DNA of 64,000 nucleotides from Petaurus breviceps papuanus (GCA_028583685.1 JAMXIF010000065.1:29493131-29557130); one strand, 5' to 3'; counted from the first letter of the stretch, positions 43,910 to 55,644 are shown. Notes: generated from the letters alone by a model not told the origin. A program made the numbers and translations.

Positions 43910-45305
43910 AAGAAAACAACAAAAAAAAACCAGAATCCATGTGTTCCCTAATTATAAAGACTAAAATATGGTCCTAGAATTGTTAAGACAATAAATTTCC
44001 TGGATCACTGATTCACATAATAAGCAACATGGAGGATGAAATATTTTTCTCTGATACCTTCAACCTCTCACATCTCTCCAAAAAAAAAAAATTATGAGCC
44101 AAATATAAAGTAACTTCAGATGTCTCCATGGTTTAGGACATCTGGAATCCAAAAAAAAAATAGAAAGAAAGAAGAAATACATCTTCCTTCCTTCATTATA
44201 GAAGTAAAACAACAACAAGCAAACCAAATCTATCTAGAATACAAGCAACATCTCAAAGTTAATGTGTTGGCTATTTTTGTTAAACTGCTTTATTCCATCT
44301 TCCTTCCCTCTTTTTCTTCCTTTCCTTCTTTTTTTTCACTTTTTCCCTTCCTTGATTTTTATTTTTTTTCTTTCTCTATTATCTATTTAATCAAGTACAT
44401 ATATTTTATTATCTAGGTTAAATTGCAAAACAAAAATATCACGAATCAATAAAATAAGTACTTTTTAAGTGAAAAAAATCATTGTTAAGCAACTATATTT
44501 CTGAAATATTTTGTGTCAGAAATGGAATTTCTTAAATTTAGCTGCAATAATTTTCCCTAGAAATATTTTCTTTAAACAATTAAGAATTTTAAGGTATTTT
44601 TACTTTTACTTTTAACCTACACTCAGGAAAGGGAAAGACAATGTTATGTAACTTTCTATAAGTGCATTCAATTTTTCTTAAATGATCTTCCAATGAGACA
44701 AAAGGCTTAAGAATTCATAAAAAATTGCAATATGAAAATATATTAATTGAGAAATAATCTACTCTATCTCCACATAGAGTTTCAGGAACCTGCTTTTGTG
44801 TGTCTCTGCTGATTAACATATGTTAATAACATATAGAGGCAGAAATGGCCTAACCTAAGACATTTGCAGATTTCACAAAAAAATTAAAAAAAAATAAAAG
44901 CTAGTAGAAGCAGTTTTTTTTTAAAAGAAGATATTTAAAATAAAATCATGACAGGTAAGAATAGTGAGCTTTATCAAAAGTGATAGCATTTAAAATGCTA
45001 AAGGTTAAGTTACATATTGGGGCTCCAAAATCAGTTTCAGAAGTACAAGATGGAGGCATTAATGAACTATAATTCTAGTGTAAGAGATGTGGGGAATGGT
45101 GTGAACTACAATTTCAGTATGAGGTGACAGTGAGATGTAACAGTCAAAAGAAGTTACAAATATTTGAGCCTATACAAGTTTCTGTTGTTATTGTTGTTAG
45201 CATAGTGTCTAGCATGGGGTAAGTGATGCTCCAATTGTTATTTTCTCCAGACATATCACAGCTGAAATATGTTCTTTTATTCAAGGTACATCATAAAACT
45301 ACATA
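43910..45305. other. AT-rich 1.4 kb, unassigned
   Basis: Several A and T runs and a T/C-rich patch at 44295-44390. No gene or repeat recognised. Confidence 0.45.
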
Positions 45306-45309
45306 ATGT

Positions 45310-45474
45310 CTATAGAAGATGGGTTCAAATCCCTTAGTAGACCCTTGTGTGATACTAAAAGTCATTTAACCTCTCTATGCTTCAGCTTCCTTATCTGTAA
45401 AATAAGGGATTGAAATTGATGGTTTCTCACGCTCTTTTCAGTTTTAATTCTATGATACTACGATTCGATGGAGA
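45310..45474 (+). mobile_element. MIR-type SINE with CR1-like tail
   Basis: 'gatgggttcaaatcccttag', 'tctatgcttcagcttcctta', 'aagggattgaaattgatggt' and the end TTCTATGATACTACGAT. Confidence 0.75.
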
Positions 45475-45504
45475 TGACCACTCTGGGGAATATTCTCAAG
45501 AATG

Positions 45505-45725
45505 TATCATACAAGTATCAGTTAAAGAAATTGGGGATATGTCATCTGGAGGAGAGAAGGGCTAGACTAAGCATTCTTGATGAGAAGTCTAATTGTAGAT
45601 TTCTGAAACTTTTAACTATTCTTCTAAATTCTACCCTCAAAGACCAATCAGAACAAAACTACATTCTCTTCTTCATGAAAGTATTTCAAATATGTGAAGA
45701 CATCAAGCATGCAATCATTATTATG
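45505..45725 (+). mobile_element. CR1/L3-type fragments in opposed orientation
   Basis: 45505-45600 is sense ('cagttaaagaaattggggat', 'gtcatctggaggagagaagg'). 45625-45725 is antisense ('caatcagaacaaaactacat', 'gtatttcaaatatgtgaaga'). Both come from the same part of the element. Confidence 0.55.
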
Positions 45726-45739
45726 TAGTAGCTATGCCA

Positions 45740-46440
45740 TACCCAATTAGAGGCTTAATGAATTCTTGTCTCTCATGAAAAACTTGGGAAGGTTGAAAAG
45801 AAGAGATCTCATCTCCTCAGGAGACATGAAATATGCAACTCTGCAAAAATTCAAATCAAGAAATAGCTACATTTATCAAAGACCTCATAATTTAGGCCCC
45901 TCCAGTGTAGGAAAAAAATGCTAGTGCTTTTTTCCCCCCTTAAACACATTTAGGATCCCTCGGGGGTAATTCAGGCCTAACCAGTTACTTGGAAATATGA
46001 AATAATCCACAATAATAAAGCAGACGTGGCTGGTAATGTGTTATTCTTCAGCCATTTGCTATAACTTATTAATGAGAAAAAATGTAAAAGGTTAATTTTC
46101 TAATTACATACTCCCCTGAGGTAAATTATGCACACCATCACATTCATTGACACACTATAATGGGTACTTTATGGAAAAGTGATTTTCTCTGCAGCTATGT
46201 ACTATCAACATAGTTTATTTTTAGAATGTAAGTAGGCAGAATGAAAAATCAGAGAATAACCTGCATGCACCAAAGATGTGTTTATGAGATGCTTTTGATA
46301 GCAAAAGGAACAAAAGAAAAAAAACACGGTTTATTTAGATAATCTTTCCTTCCATTGGTTTATTGAAATGTCTATGCAGTGCATTGGTGTAAGTGGAGGG
46401 ATTATAAGGGAGCTGATGACTAATTGGGAATCCCATGAAA
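45740..46440. other. Unassigned sequence; 45990-46310 is non-repetitive and AT-rich
   Basis: 45990-46310 has no microsatellite, SINE or LINE resemblance and includes 'acttattaatgagaaaaaat' and 'ttctaattacatactcccct'. It is a possible conserved non-coding element, by exclusion only. Confidence 0.35.
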
Positions 46441-46444
46441 ATTG

Positions 46445-47010
46445 CCTTATCAGGGCTCTCAGAATCTCAGAGTTGGGGACAACTAATTTAACCCATGACT
46501 GAATAAGAATCCCCTTTCCAACACCAACATAAAGAAAATGAATGATTAAATTGATGAATGAATGAATAAATGTTCGTCTTGTCTTTGCTTGAGAATTTCT
46601 GGTGATGGGGAACCCAGTCTCCTCAAAACAACTCATTCCACTTCTAGAAAGTTTAAATGGATAGGATGATTCACATAAAATATACCTCTCTGTAGCTTCT
46701 ACCCATTGATTCATGTTATGCCTTTTTAGACAAAGTTAGAACATGTCAATTTCCTCTTCTAAATGAGAGTCCTTCAAATACATGTCAACATGATTCATCC
46801 CCAATCCACCCAGTTGAAATTCCTACTTCTTTCAAACACTCCTTCCTTGACAGAGCCTTCATCAGCCTGGCAATCCTTCTTTAGCATCGTTAAAACTTAC
46901 AACATCTCTTTTTAAAAGGGTCACCCAGAACTGAACAAAATCCCGGAGGTGTCCAGTTTCTCATTTTGGAAATAGCTGAATCAAAACCCCTTAATTAAGG
47001 TCCCTCAGCT
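46445..47010 (-). mobile_element. CR1/L3-type LINE copy
   Basis: 'tctcagaatctcagagttgg' (3' side), 'gatggggaacccagtctcct', 'acaactcattccacttctag', 'acccagaactgaacaaaatc' and 'ggaggtgtccagtttctcat' follow the antisense consensus. An ATGAATGAATGA microsatellite lies at 46546-46566. Confidence 0.6.
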
Positions 47011-47014
47011 GTAT

Positions 47015-48000
47015 CACCTTCTGAAAATGCTGCTGCAGTGCCAACAGCAAGTGCTACTTACAATCTTTTGTAGGAACTGTTGTATTGGGGAATTGTTTTC
47101 AGAGTATGCATTGGACTCTATGACCGATGATATCCTTTGAATACTAAAATTCTGTGCCTCTGCAATTCTATGCACTGAGGTCTTCCAAACTATAAACCCA
47201 GAACTCTGTTCACTAGGCAACACAGCATAGTCACATGAAAGTCCCAGAAACCACATGCCTTTTCTAATTCTTTTGCAAAAAGCATTATCGATGCCTTCCT
47301 ATGCCAAGAACTAAGATTGACAGAACACATTCTATCAGAGTAAATGCCACATGATATTGTCGATACTTTACTCTTCGGCAATCCAATTGAAATTTTAGTT
47401 TATTTTAAATTTAAAACAATCCCCCCCCTTAAAATGTGAGCTGCATATCTTTAAAATGTGGCCTTCTCTCCTTATAAAGCATGTCACATCCTGAAAAATA
47501 GACTAGGAAAAAGACACAGAGAGACACATAGGCACCAATTTCAAGCTGGTAATGAATGATTTATGAGCAAAGAGGACACAAGGACAAAAATGATTTCTTT
47601 AAGGAGACAGAAGTTAGCAACTCAATATGGAAAGAAGCTAAGAAGTTGAATGCTCGTCCAGAGCTAATACAGAAGTCAAGATTGATGCTGAAATGAAGGG
47701 AAAGTAAAGCCCTCTCTGGCAAACTCTGGGTCTTATTTAATATACAGCAATCCCACTGGCTCATTAAGATGGTCCTGGGGAGCACGGCATGGCCCCCCAG
47801 TCACTACTCAAAATTTTAAATAAACAGAATATAGATAAATTATAGATAGATGGGTGAATAAATTGATAGATACATAAATATGTAAATACATAAATATACA
47901 AACAGCCAGGCAAAAAGACAGACAAATGAGCTTTGTGAACCCTGAAGTCCTATATAAATGTTAGCACATTAGCTTATCCTCATTAGGAGTATTATAAAAA
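47015..48000. other. Unassigned 1 kb
   Basis: No gene recognised. 47800-47930 is an ATAGATA/TAAATA microsatellite. Confidence 0.45.
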
Positions 48001-48004
48001 CATG

Positions 48005-48560
48005 AGGCTCAGGTCGTATTGCCTCCCTATTCAGTAAACTCCAGTGGCTCCCTATCAACTCCAGATCCAGAGCAAAATCCTCTCAAAGCGCTTCATAATC
48101 TAGCCTCCTCCTGGCTTTCATGTCTTCTCAGACCTTACTCCTCCGATGTGTTCTTCAATGCAGGGACGCTGGCCTCCTGCCTGTCCCATGAACAAGACAG
48201 GGCATCTCTCAGGTCGGAGCAAGTTCTGTCTGTACGCCATGATTAGAAGGCTCTCCTCCCTCGGCTCTGCTTACTGATTCCCCCCAGATTTTGTTAAGCC
48301 TCAATTAAAATCCCATCTTTTACAGGAAACCTTTTCTGCCCTCTCTTCCACCCAATGCTTCTGTCTGTTAAATTACCTATTTATCTTGTACATGGTTTGC
48401 TTTGTAAACAAGGCAAAGATTTGTTTACATGTTGCCTCTCCCATTAGATTGGAAGTTCCTTGAGTCAAGAATTGCTATTTGTCTCCTTTTGTATGCCCCC
48501 TAATTTAGCATAGAAACTAGAACATAGTAGGGCCTTAAAAAAAATATGATTGATTGTGTG
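48005..48560 (+). mobile_element. L2-type LINE 3' end, good length
   Basis: Continuous L2 3' UTR: 'ccagtggctccctatcaact', 'gcgcttcataatctagcctc', 'ctgcctgtcccatgaacaag', 'aaattacctatttatcttgt', 'cccattagattggaagttcc' and the AATATGATTGATTG end. This is the longest uninterrupted L2 tail in the window. Confidence 0.8.
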
Positions 48561-48929
48561 AGATACATACACTCACCCCCTCAAATTTTCATCTGCCTCC
48601 GAGGCAAAACATGTAGGACTCCCCCTTCCCAGATTCATAGGCCAGTATTCAGACTTTATGTTTAATATTTCCTCCCTTCAAGGTTGCATTTGAGGTTCAT
48701 TTAATCTCTTGTCTCTCATTTAAAAATCAATAAATCACAGTAGGGCAACAATGAAGGGTCACAAGGTATATTGTTCCTACTTTCTTGTTAGTTATTCCTC
48801 TTTTTCACCTATCTGATTTGTTCACTGATGGACTCTCTGAAAGGAAACAGAATTTGAGTTCACAGAGAAAAAGAGGGTTACATTGAAATATGTAAGTGAT
48901 ATGAAAGAAAAATATCAAAACACAATTAA

Positions 48930-49025
48930 CTAACATATATACATACACATGCAAAGATGCATGTCTACATGTATAAAATATGTGTCTATAGATGTATGTG
49001 TGTATGTGTATATGTATGTATATAT
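48930..49025. repeat. ATAC/TGTA microsatellite
   Basis: Alternating TATACATACACATGCA and TGTATGTG units. Confidence 0.8.
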
Positions 49026-49027
49026 CA

Positions 49028-49270
49028 ACTATGTGGCATGTTGAATAGAATGTCAGGCCTAGAGTTAGAAAGACTCATCTTCATGAGTTCAAATCTAGCT
49101 TCAGACATTTACTAACTATATGACCCTGGGCAAGTGACTTAACCCTATTTGCCTCAGTTTCCTCATCCAAAAAATGAGCTAGAGAAGGAAAAGGCAAATC
49201 ATTCCAGTGTCTTTGCCTAAAAAAAACCTCAATGGGTCACAACGAGTCAGACACAATCACAATTTAAACA
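49028..49270 (+). mobile_element. tRNA-RTE SINE
   Basis: Head 'actatgtggcatgttgaata', core 'atgaccctgggcaagtgact', then 'tcagtttcctcatccaaaaa' and the RTE-like tail 'caaatcattccagtgtcttt' and 'gagtcagacacaatcacaat'. Confidence 0.85.
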
Positions 49271-49394
49271 TCCAAATATACATGTATATATGTATACATG
49301 CGTGTGTACATGTATGAGCTCTTTCAGGCAAATGGAAAAATCACAACGTAGAATATAATATTACTTAAAAGATTAAATGGTAAAAATATCCTTG

Positions 49395-49562
49395 AACCAC
49401 CAGATCATCAAACAGGACTAAAAATCAACCTCAGAACCGATCTAGTCTGAGCCCTTCACATTAAAAATGAGAGAATGAGACCTAAGTGGAATGATGACGT
49501 CGCACATATCACTGGAATCATGCAACAATAGATATAACTCTGATACGCCTGGCTTCTGAATG
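49395..49562 (-). mobile_element. MIR-type SINE, diverged
   Basis: 'gagcccttcacattaaaaat' and 'gagaatgagacctaagtgga' recall the antisense core. The head part is weak. Confidence 0.5.
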
Positions 49563-49824
49563 GTGAACAATCGCATGCAAACCCCAAACATAGCTGTATA
49601 TCTGCCCATCTTACTATGTCCCAAATATACATGTCTCTTTATAAAGTACCTCCTTCCCCCTTGTTTTACAATTCTAGCTGGAGAATAGCAACAAAATCAA
49701 CCTCAATTTTTTTTAAAGATATGTTAATTACCCTACAAATCCAATCACCATCCCTGCAACTTGCCTGGTTCAAATCATATCCTGGCTGCCTCTGTGCAAT
49801 AAAATCAATGTACCCCTATGCCAA

Positions 49825-49940
49825 CACTTCTGATTGGAATGTAAACTTCATGAGGGCAGGGATTCACTTGCTTGCTTCTTTTTATATACTCAATGCTTAG
49901 CAGAGTGTTTCATAAATACTAAGTGCTTAATAAATCCTTT
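49825..49940 (+). mobile_element. L2-type 3' tail
   Basis: 'gattggaatgtaaacttcat', 'gagggcagggattcacttgc', 'caatgcttagcagagtgttt' and 'taagtgcttaataaatcctt'. Confidence 0.8.
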
Positions 49941-49941
49941 T

Positions 49942-50485
49942 TTTTTTGGTAAACATTTATTCATTCTATAATCCTAACTCCCTCCTCTCCCCGTCCACAG
50001 TTATCCACATTCAAAGAGACAGAAAACAGTGAGAGGTATGATCATGAAAATGTTTGAAATACCATGAAAGATGTCTAGTGCAAACCACAATTTTATGAAG
50101 CATTGCATCTGGAAAATTTTATCCACTAGTGGTGGCCTCAAGAGATGAAATACCAAAATTGCTTCTAATGAGATAATCTTTGTAAATAATTTAGCCTTAA
50201 ATTCCATATAAGAAAACCTAAGTTGATTAAAAATATCTATGGCCTGTTGTAAGAATAGGGTGGAAACCAAAAGCATTTTGGCCCTATACAAGAGCACTTT
50301 TTGTTTGAATCAATGAGAACTGAGTGTGAACAGGGTCTGTACTCTATCTTTAATTAAAGTCGTTGAGTGAGAGACTGGTTCACTCTCTAAACAATTTTTA
50401 TGCCTATAAAAATCTATCTCAGAACAAAGGGAGAAAGTGTAAGCTAGTTTGGAGAGTTTGGAACTACATAATTACCTATACACCT
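49942..50485. other. Unassigned sequence
   Basis: No gene or repeat recognised. Confidence 0.45.
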
Positions 50486-50489
50486 TTGA

Positions 50490-50654
50490 AGGTGAAAGGA
50501 AGCCCTGTAGTCAAGAGGACCCAAGTTCAAATCCCACCTCATACACTTAACACTTACAAGCCATATGACCTTGGGCAAGTCATTTAACCTTAACTGCCCA
50601 GCCTCTCCCCCCCAAAAAAAAAATAAAACAAAAATAAAAATAAAGATGAAAGGA
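50490..50654 (+). mobile_element. A-tailed tRNA-derived SINE, 5'-truncated
   Basis: Starts inside the family at 'agccctgtagtcaagaggac' (50501), then 'cacttaacacttacaagcca' and 'aaccttaactgcccagcctc', and ends in a C run and an A-rich tail. Flanks AGGTGAAAGGA (50490) and AGATGAAAGGA (50644) match at 10 of 11 bases. The head seen at 11918 is missing, the usual outcome of incomplete reverse transcription. Confidence 0.85.
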
Positions 50655-50659
50655 GGGCC

Positions 50660-52315
50660 TAAGCTATGACAGAGAAGGGAGATATTGAGGAGAGTCCTTG
50701 GTTGAATGTGTATCTTGGACTGTAGGATGAAGTCTGCTGTACATTCCAAGCAAAAGACCTCTTTTTTTGCCCAAATTCTCTTCTTAATACCTGTCTAGCT
50801 ACTGATGGTAGAAGATAATCTGTTGTTTCTTACACAAATCAGTACAGTAAACTGAATTTTGCCCCAACCACAAAGAGGCTACAGGTTAAATAAATATACA
50901 TGTCAAATATCAGGTAAGAAAGAAAGCTCAACTTCAATAATGGTGTTAGGGAGCTTCTCTACTGGGGATTTGGAGTGATTTTGTCGGAACTCAGGACTTT
51001 TAATCTGTAATAAACTCCATGAAGCTGAGCAGTAGAGTTCCAAGTACAGTTTAGGCATCATTATATTCTCCTCTAGACTAGAAAGGACTAATTAAGTTCC
51101 AACAGTACCCTTATACCAAATACAACATTCATTTGGATGACCTGTACATTGAGTTTGCATTAAAGTATACACATCTTGGATAGATGGTGAAGACAGACAA
51201 CAACTTTGGGCCAAAAATGAAACAGGAAATAGAATATGGGTCACAGTGAATCTGAATTATTATGCAGCCCTTGCACTGATCACAATTTTCTCCCTGAGAG
51301 GGCAAGTAAAACACATTGTTGTTATTTTATTAAGAAATATCAGCAAATATGACTATTTCAACATAAAACGAAACAAAACAGAAACAAAAGATCAGATTGT
51401 AACTGAGAAGTTTTATTGCACAAAGGTTCATATAGTGCATATTTCATTTAACAAAATAGTAGGAACACTGTTTTCCTTTCATGGCCTATTATCACTGACT
51501 TTCTTCTTTTTTCTCTTTATTTTAAATCATTTCACTGGTGCTTTTTATTCTTTTTTTCTTTGCAATTCTAATTGTTATCCATCTATTCTCACCCAACTTT
51601 CTCTCCAGCAAATAAAAACTATCCCTTGTAACAAAGAGTTAAGCAAAAATATATTCACATATTAGTGATGCTAACAAAATAATCTTTTTAACATCAATAT
51701 TCTAATGATGCTATATGACTTGTATATGACCTATTACCATACTCTCTAGTGCATATAGAGAGAAGCAAGGCGAATTAAGTAGGTTACAATTTATTAGCTT
51801 TGAAGACATGTTCAAAAAGTGGCATAAAGCAGTAGAGAACAGAAGGAAGTCAAGAATGAAACTCAGATAAATAGGATAGCATTGAAAGTTACAGGGTAAA
51901 TTTATTATACATTTAAAAGGGAATGTGGGTGGTAAAGTATTAAAGATAAGTCGTTTCATGCAAAAAATGTCATGTATCATCCTTGAGACATACAGTAGAA
52001 AAGAAAGCAGTTCCATTATGTGGTGAGAGCCTGTCTTAAGATATCTGCGATTCTGCCATCCAATGTTAGGAAGGTTTTCCAGCGCATTTGCTGGGGTCTT
52101 AATATAATAATTATAGGAAGATATGGACAAAACTCTCAAAGGGGATATACGAATCTTTACCACCAAAGGAAGTATCAACAAGGAAGAGATCATGAAAATA
52201 GAATAATTGTCCCTAAAAAGTCCTTCCTTGCTAGTGTATCATGTTTGATCTTAGGTCCTCAAATGATATCCCAAAGCAATGATAAGTAGATTGGTTAGCA
52301 GATAGTAAATTTAGA
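50660..52315. other. Unassigned 1.65 kb
   Basis: Contains frames of 139 and 160 codons (51246-51665 plus, 51711-52193 minus). Neither has a recognisable domain or a gene-like composition. No repeat is recognised. Confidence 0.4.
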
Positions 52316-52319
52316 GGAA

Positions 52320-52518
52320 GAAAGATATGATTTTGAATTCTTCAGGCATTTACTACCTTTGGGACCCTAGAAAACATCACAAGTTTACACCATCAGCTTC
52401 CCTACCTGGAAAATGAGTATTATAATAATAATACCTACATCGCAGGGCAGTTGTGAGATTTAAAGGAAATTATTCATGTTGAACCCTCTGTCAACTTTAA
52501 CGTGCTATATAAAGGATA
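52320..52518 (+). mobile_element. MIR-type SINE
   Basis: 'ccatcagcttccctacctgg', 'gtattataataataatacct', 'cgcagggcagttgtgagatt' and 'aacgtgctatataaagg'. Confidence 0.75.
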
Positions 52519-52524
52519 GATGGT

Positions 52525-52864
52525 CTTATTCCTTTTCTTCCTCCTCCTTTTCCTCCTCTCTTATTCTTCTTTTTCTTCTTCTTCATTGTCATCATCATCA
52601 AAGTATAAATCTTTTAGGGCCTGGTAAAGTGGATTGGTCTCATTTGAAGTCTCAGTCATCAGAGCAGGACTCCCCCTTCTCTGTCTATCTCTATTTGCCT
52701 CTCTGTCTCTCTGTCTCTAATTCTTTGTCTTTATCTCATTGTGTGTATCTCAGTCTTTCTGACTCTGTCTATCTCTGTATCTCTGTCTCTGTCTTTCTGT
52801 TTCTGTCTCTGTCTGGGTTTCTCTCTCTCTCTGTCTCTCTCTCCCCCCTTTCTTTCTCTTCTAT

Positions 52865-52903
<39 letters not shown>

Positions 52904-52905
52904 GC
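52525..52905. repeat. Pyrimidine tracts ending in (CA)n
   Basis: (TTC)n at 52530-52590, (TCTG)n and (TC)n at 52680-52860, and (CA)18 at 52866-52902. Frames through it are artefacts. Confidence 0.93.
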
Positions 52906-52909
52906 TGGA

Positions 52910-53990
52910 TCCTTGACATACTGAAACATCCACGGGTGATTTTTGTAAAGAGAGTGCCCATTTGCATATGCATTGCCCATACATCATGTGACTCTTAATT
53001 TTACTTTCCTGTGCTCCTGAAGTTGGCATCTTCTGGGAGATGACTGATGTAAGGTGAAATCCTCACTGTACATGAGCCATATCCTAGCTGCCCATATGTT
53101 ATCATTTCTCCCAACTTGGACATTAGTGAAAACACCGGATGAGAAGGCAATAGCAATGATTATTGACCTGTATGTCTTTATTAGATGTCATCTACTGAGT
53201 GAAAGGATGAAAAGCAAGGCAGAGCAATACAGAGACTTCTGATCCCTACTATAGTTCAGGGGAAGTAAGGCAACACATTATGTGTGAAATCTATATAACA
53301 ACTCACATTAGAACTGAATTGCTACAGCTTTCAGAATGATCTATTATCAAATGAGATAATGTACGTGAAAGCAATTTGAAAAACCATAAAGTGTTATACA
53401 AATGTAAGGTATTCTTACAGTAGGAAATGGAGTGATAATATAATGACAGAAAACTCATGCTAATTTCATAGTTCTATCAGATCAAAGAATAAGACAAATG
53501 TCTATGCAGTGAAGAAAAAAGTCAGAACAGAACAAATGGACTAATAGGGAAGAGGTATTGTTACGGAACAAATGGTGGTAATGGCTTTGAGAGGATGGAG
53601 CAAAGTGAAGTCGTTGGAAAGGCAAACTGGAAAATGAACTTGGAAATATCAAAATGTCTCAAAAGTCTTTTGAGATCTGAAAATTGCTAATAACCTTAAA
53701 TTTTCATTTCTCTGACAATGCTGTATTAACACTACATTCAGGATCAAAAGAAATCAGTGAAAAGTACATATCTGAGAAATGAATTTAAAATACTTTCCCA
53801 GCTATCAATTGGATGACCAAATTTGACTTCTCCAGTGGTTTCCCTACCATCGGGGTGGGGACTGAGGTGGGGAACACTATTTTCATATTAGAAATCCTAT
53901 CACCTGAAGTTTTAGTAAAAATGATAATACTCCATTCTTTCCAATCTAATTCTTTTCTCTATGATCAAGAATTTATCACATAAATTCTTT
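52910..53990. other. Unassigned 1.1 kb
   Basis: No gene or repeat recognised. Confidence 0.45.
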
Positions 53991-53994
53991 GATA

Positions 53995-54168
53995 TAGAAC
54001 TAAAAGAGACTTTAATGCTTAGCTAGTGCATCCAACTCCTTAACTTAATAGATGACAACACTGAGATCCCAAGAAATTAAGTGACTGATGCAAGGCCATG
54101 CAGGTGGTGAAAAGAACATGAAGAATATAAACTCAGTTGCTCTAGTGATGCTCTAGCACCACCCAAGA
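53995..54168 (-). mobile_element. MIR-type SINE
   Basis: 'gatgacaacactgagatccc', 'gcaaggccatgcaggtggtg' and 'gatgctctagcaccaccc'. Confidence 0.65.
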
Positions 54169-54210
54169 AATTTTTAAGATCTGTATATGGATATTATTAT
54201 TATTATAACA

Positions 54211-54345
54211 ACTGTATTTTGGTATAATTGGTTTTCTTTGAAATCCAATGGATTTTTGCATATTAAAATCTTATTCTGGCAAATCCAGGAACTTCACAAA
54301 ACTGCCAAGGGGGCCCATGATGCCAAGGGGGAAAAAAAGGAAGAG
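54211..54345 (+). mobile_element. hAT-like element (MER5-like) fragment
   Basis: 'tattttggtataattggttt', 'tctttgaaatccaatggatt', 'aaaactgccaagggggccca' and GAAAAAAAGGAAGAGCC line up with 39350-39585. The left end is missing. Confidence 0.5.
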
Positions 54346-54512
54346 CCCATTTACTACACTATTATGTTGTCACCCAAACTTAAGGTTTCATTGCCTAAAG
54401 CTCCATCATTTCAAGTCACTTCAACTCTTGAGCAACTCCTCATTTGAACAACTTGGACCATTCAAACAACAACAACAATAAAAACAAGCAATGGGATGCT
54501 GTACATTTAGGT

Positions 54513-54519
<7 letters not shown>

Positions 54520-54564
<45 letters not shown>

Positions 54565-54600
54565 TATCTATCTGCTATCTATATATCTATCTTATCATGA
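54520..54600. repeat. (CT)n and (ATCT)n microsatellites
   Basis: About 20 CT units followed by ATCT units. Confidence 0.96.
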
Positions 54601-54659
54601 CATATCATCTATATAAAGGCATACAACTTCATTTCTCTTTGTATTGATATATAGATTTC

Positions 54660-54840
54660 TTTTTCCCAACAATGAGAACTATCCAAAGGAGAGTTGCCCA
54701 TTGGAGATATTCAAATAGATGTTCAAATGAATGGCCTCATGAGGTTGATGGTGTAGAGTGAATACTTGTTCAGAACAAGATGGATTTGATGGGCCCTAAG
54801 GTCCTTCCAATTCTGATTTTTTGTGATTTGCTGAATATTA
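54660..54840 (+). mobile_element. CR1/L3-type 3' end
   Basis: 'caatgagaactatccaaagg', 'ttgcccattggagatattca', 'gatgggccctaaggtccttc' and 'caattctgattttttgtga' give the sense CR1/L3 terminus. Confidence 0.7.
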
Positions 54841-54904
54841 TATAATATCGAGAAACCTTTGTGAAGAAAACTGATGTAAATAGTCATAAGACAACCAGAC
54901 CAAA

Positions 54905-55185
54905 TAATCAAGTATTTATTAAATACTTTTATGTGCCTAACACTATGCTAAGTTCTGGAGGTACAAAGTACAAAATGATTTCTGATTTCAAGAAGTCTAC
55001 ATTTTGAGGTCGCCAGGTGGCTCAGCAAGTAAGAGCACCAGCCCCAGTGTCTGGATAACCTGGGGATCGAATCTGGGCTCAGATACTTAGCACCACACCC
55101 AGAAACAACTGGCCATGTAACCTTCAGCAAGTTACTTAACCCCAATTGCTTAAAAAAAAAGAAGTCTACATTTTGTTGGAGGAAA
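54905..55185 (-). mobile_element. L2-type 3' end, antisense, interrupted by a SINE
   Basis: 'agtatttattaaatactttt', 'taacactatgctaagttctg' and 'tgatttcaagaagtctacat', then after the SINE GAAGTCTACATTTTGTTGG. Confidence 0.7.
54992..55175 (+). mobile_element. A-tailed tRNA-derived SINE with perfect duplication
   Basis: The SINE body is 55007-55160. The exact 15 bp duplication GAAGTCTACATTTTG lies at 54992-55006 and 55161-55175. A box A-like TGGCTCAGCAAG (55018) and box B-like GGATCGAATCT (55064) mark the tRNA-derived head. The 3' end CCCCAATTGCTT plus a pure A tail (55152-55160) implies L1-driven movement. Perfect duplication, full head and clean A tail make it the best candidate for a recent insertion here. 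Same family as the dimer at 15078-15375. Confidence 0.93.
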
Positions 55186-55270
55186 TAACATGTGCACACA
55201 TGTTTATGTGCATGCTTATGTATGCTTCTATGTATGTCTATATATTTTTGAACTTAACTATTCCTGACTC

Positions 55271-55531
55271 TAGGGTATATAGCGAAGTTATTCAGTGGAT
55301 AAAGTACTGGACCTGGAGTCTTGAAGAAATATGCTTAAATCTGTCCTTAAGTACTTCCTTGTTGCGTGACCCTGGGCAAGTCACTCAACTTCTATTTGCT
55401 TCAACCCACTAGAGAAGAAAATGGCAAATATGTCTAGAATCTTTGCTGAGAAAATCCCATGGACAGTATTGGTGGGCAATGATCCACAGAGCCATGAAGA
55501 GTCAGACACAACTGAACAATAACAACAACAA
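55271..55531 (+). mobile_element. tRNA-RTE SINE
   Basis: Head 'agggtatatagcgaagttat', core 'gtgaccctgggcaagtcact', RTE-like tail 'gaaaatggcaaatatgtcta' and 'gagtcagacacaactgaaca', ending in (AAC)n. The tail carries 'ccatggacagtattggtggg', which other copies here lack. Confidence 0.85.
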
Positions 55532-55547
55532 ATACACACACATATTT

Positions 55548-55640
55548 TTTCAACACCTTGAAGGCAAGGATAGACTTTTGCACTTAGAATAGTGACTAAC
55601 ATAGTAGGCACTCAAATGTTTCTTAAATTGAATATGAGAG
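55548..55640 (+). mobile_element. L2-type 3' tail
   Basis: 'caccttgaaggcaaggatag' and 'aacatagtaggcactcaaat'. Confidence 0.6.
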
Positions 55641-55644
55641 ATCT

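Noticed and set aside
51246-52193. Frames of 139 and 160 codons on opposite strands as possible exons or genes
   Set aside because: Hydrophobic, AT-driven composition, no domain, no neighbouring splice-like structure that I could defend. Left as unassigned sequence.
55007-55160. tRNA gene, because of box A and box B-like motifs
   Set aside because: It has a SINE body, A tail and target-site duplication, and no cloverleaf acceptor pairing that I could draw. The same applies to the heads at 11918, 15375 and 23084.
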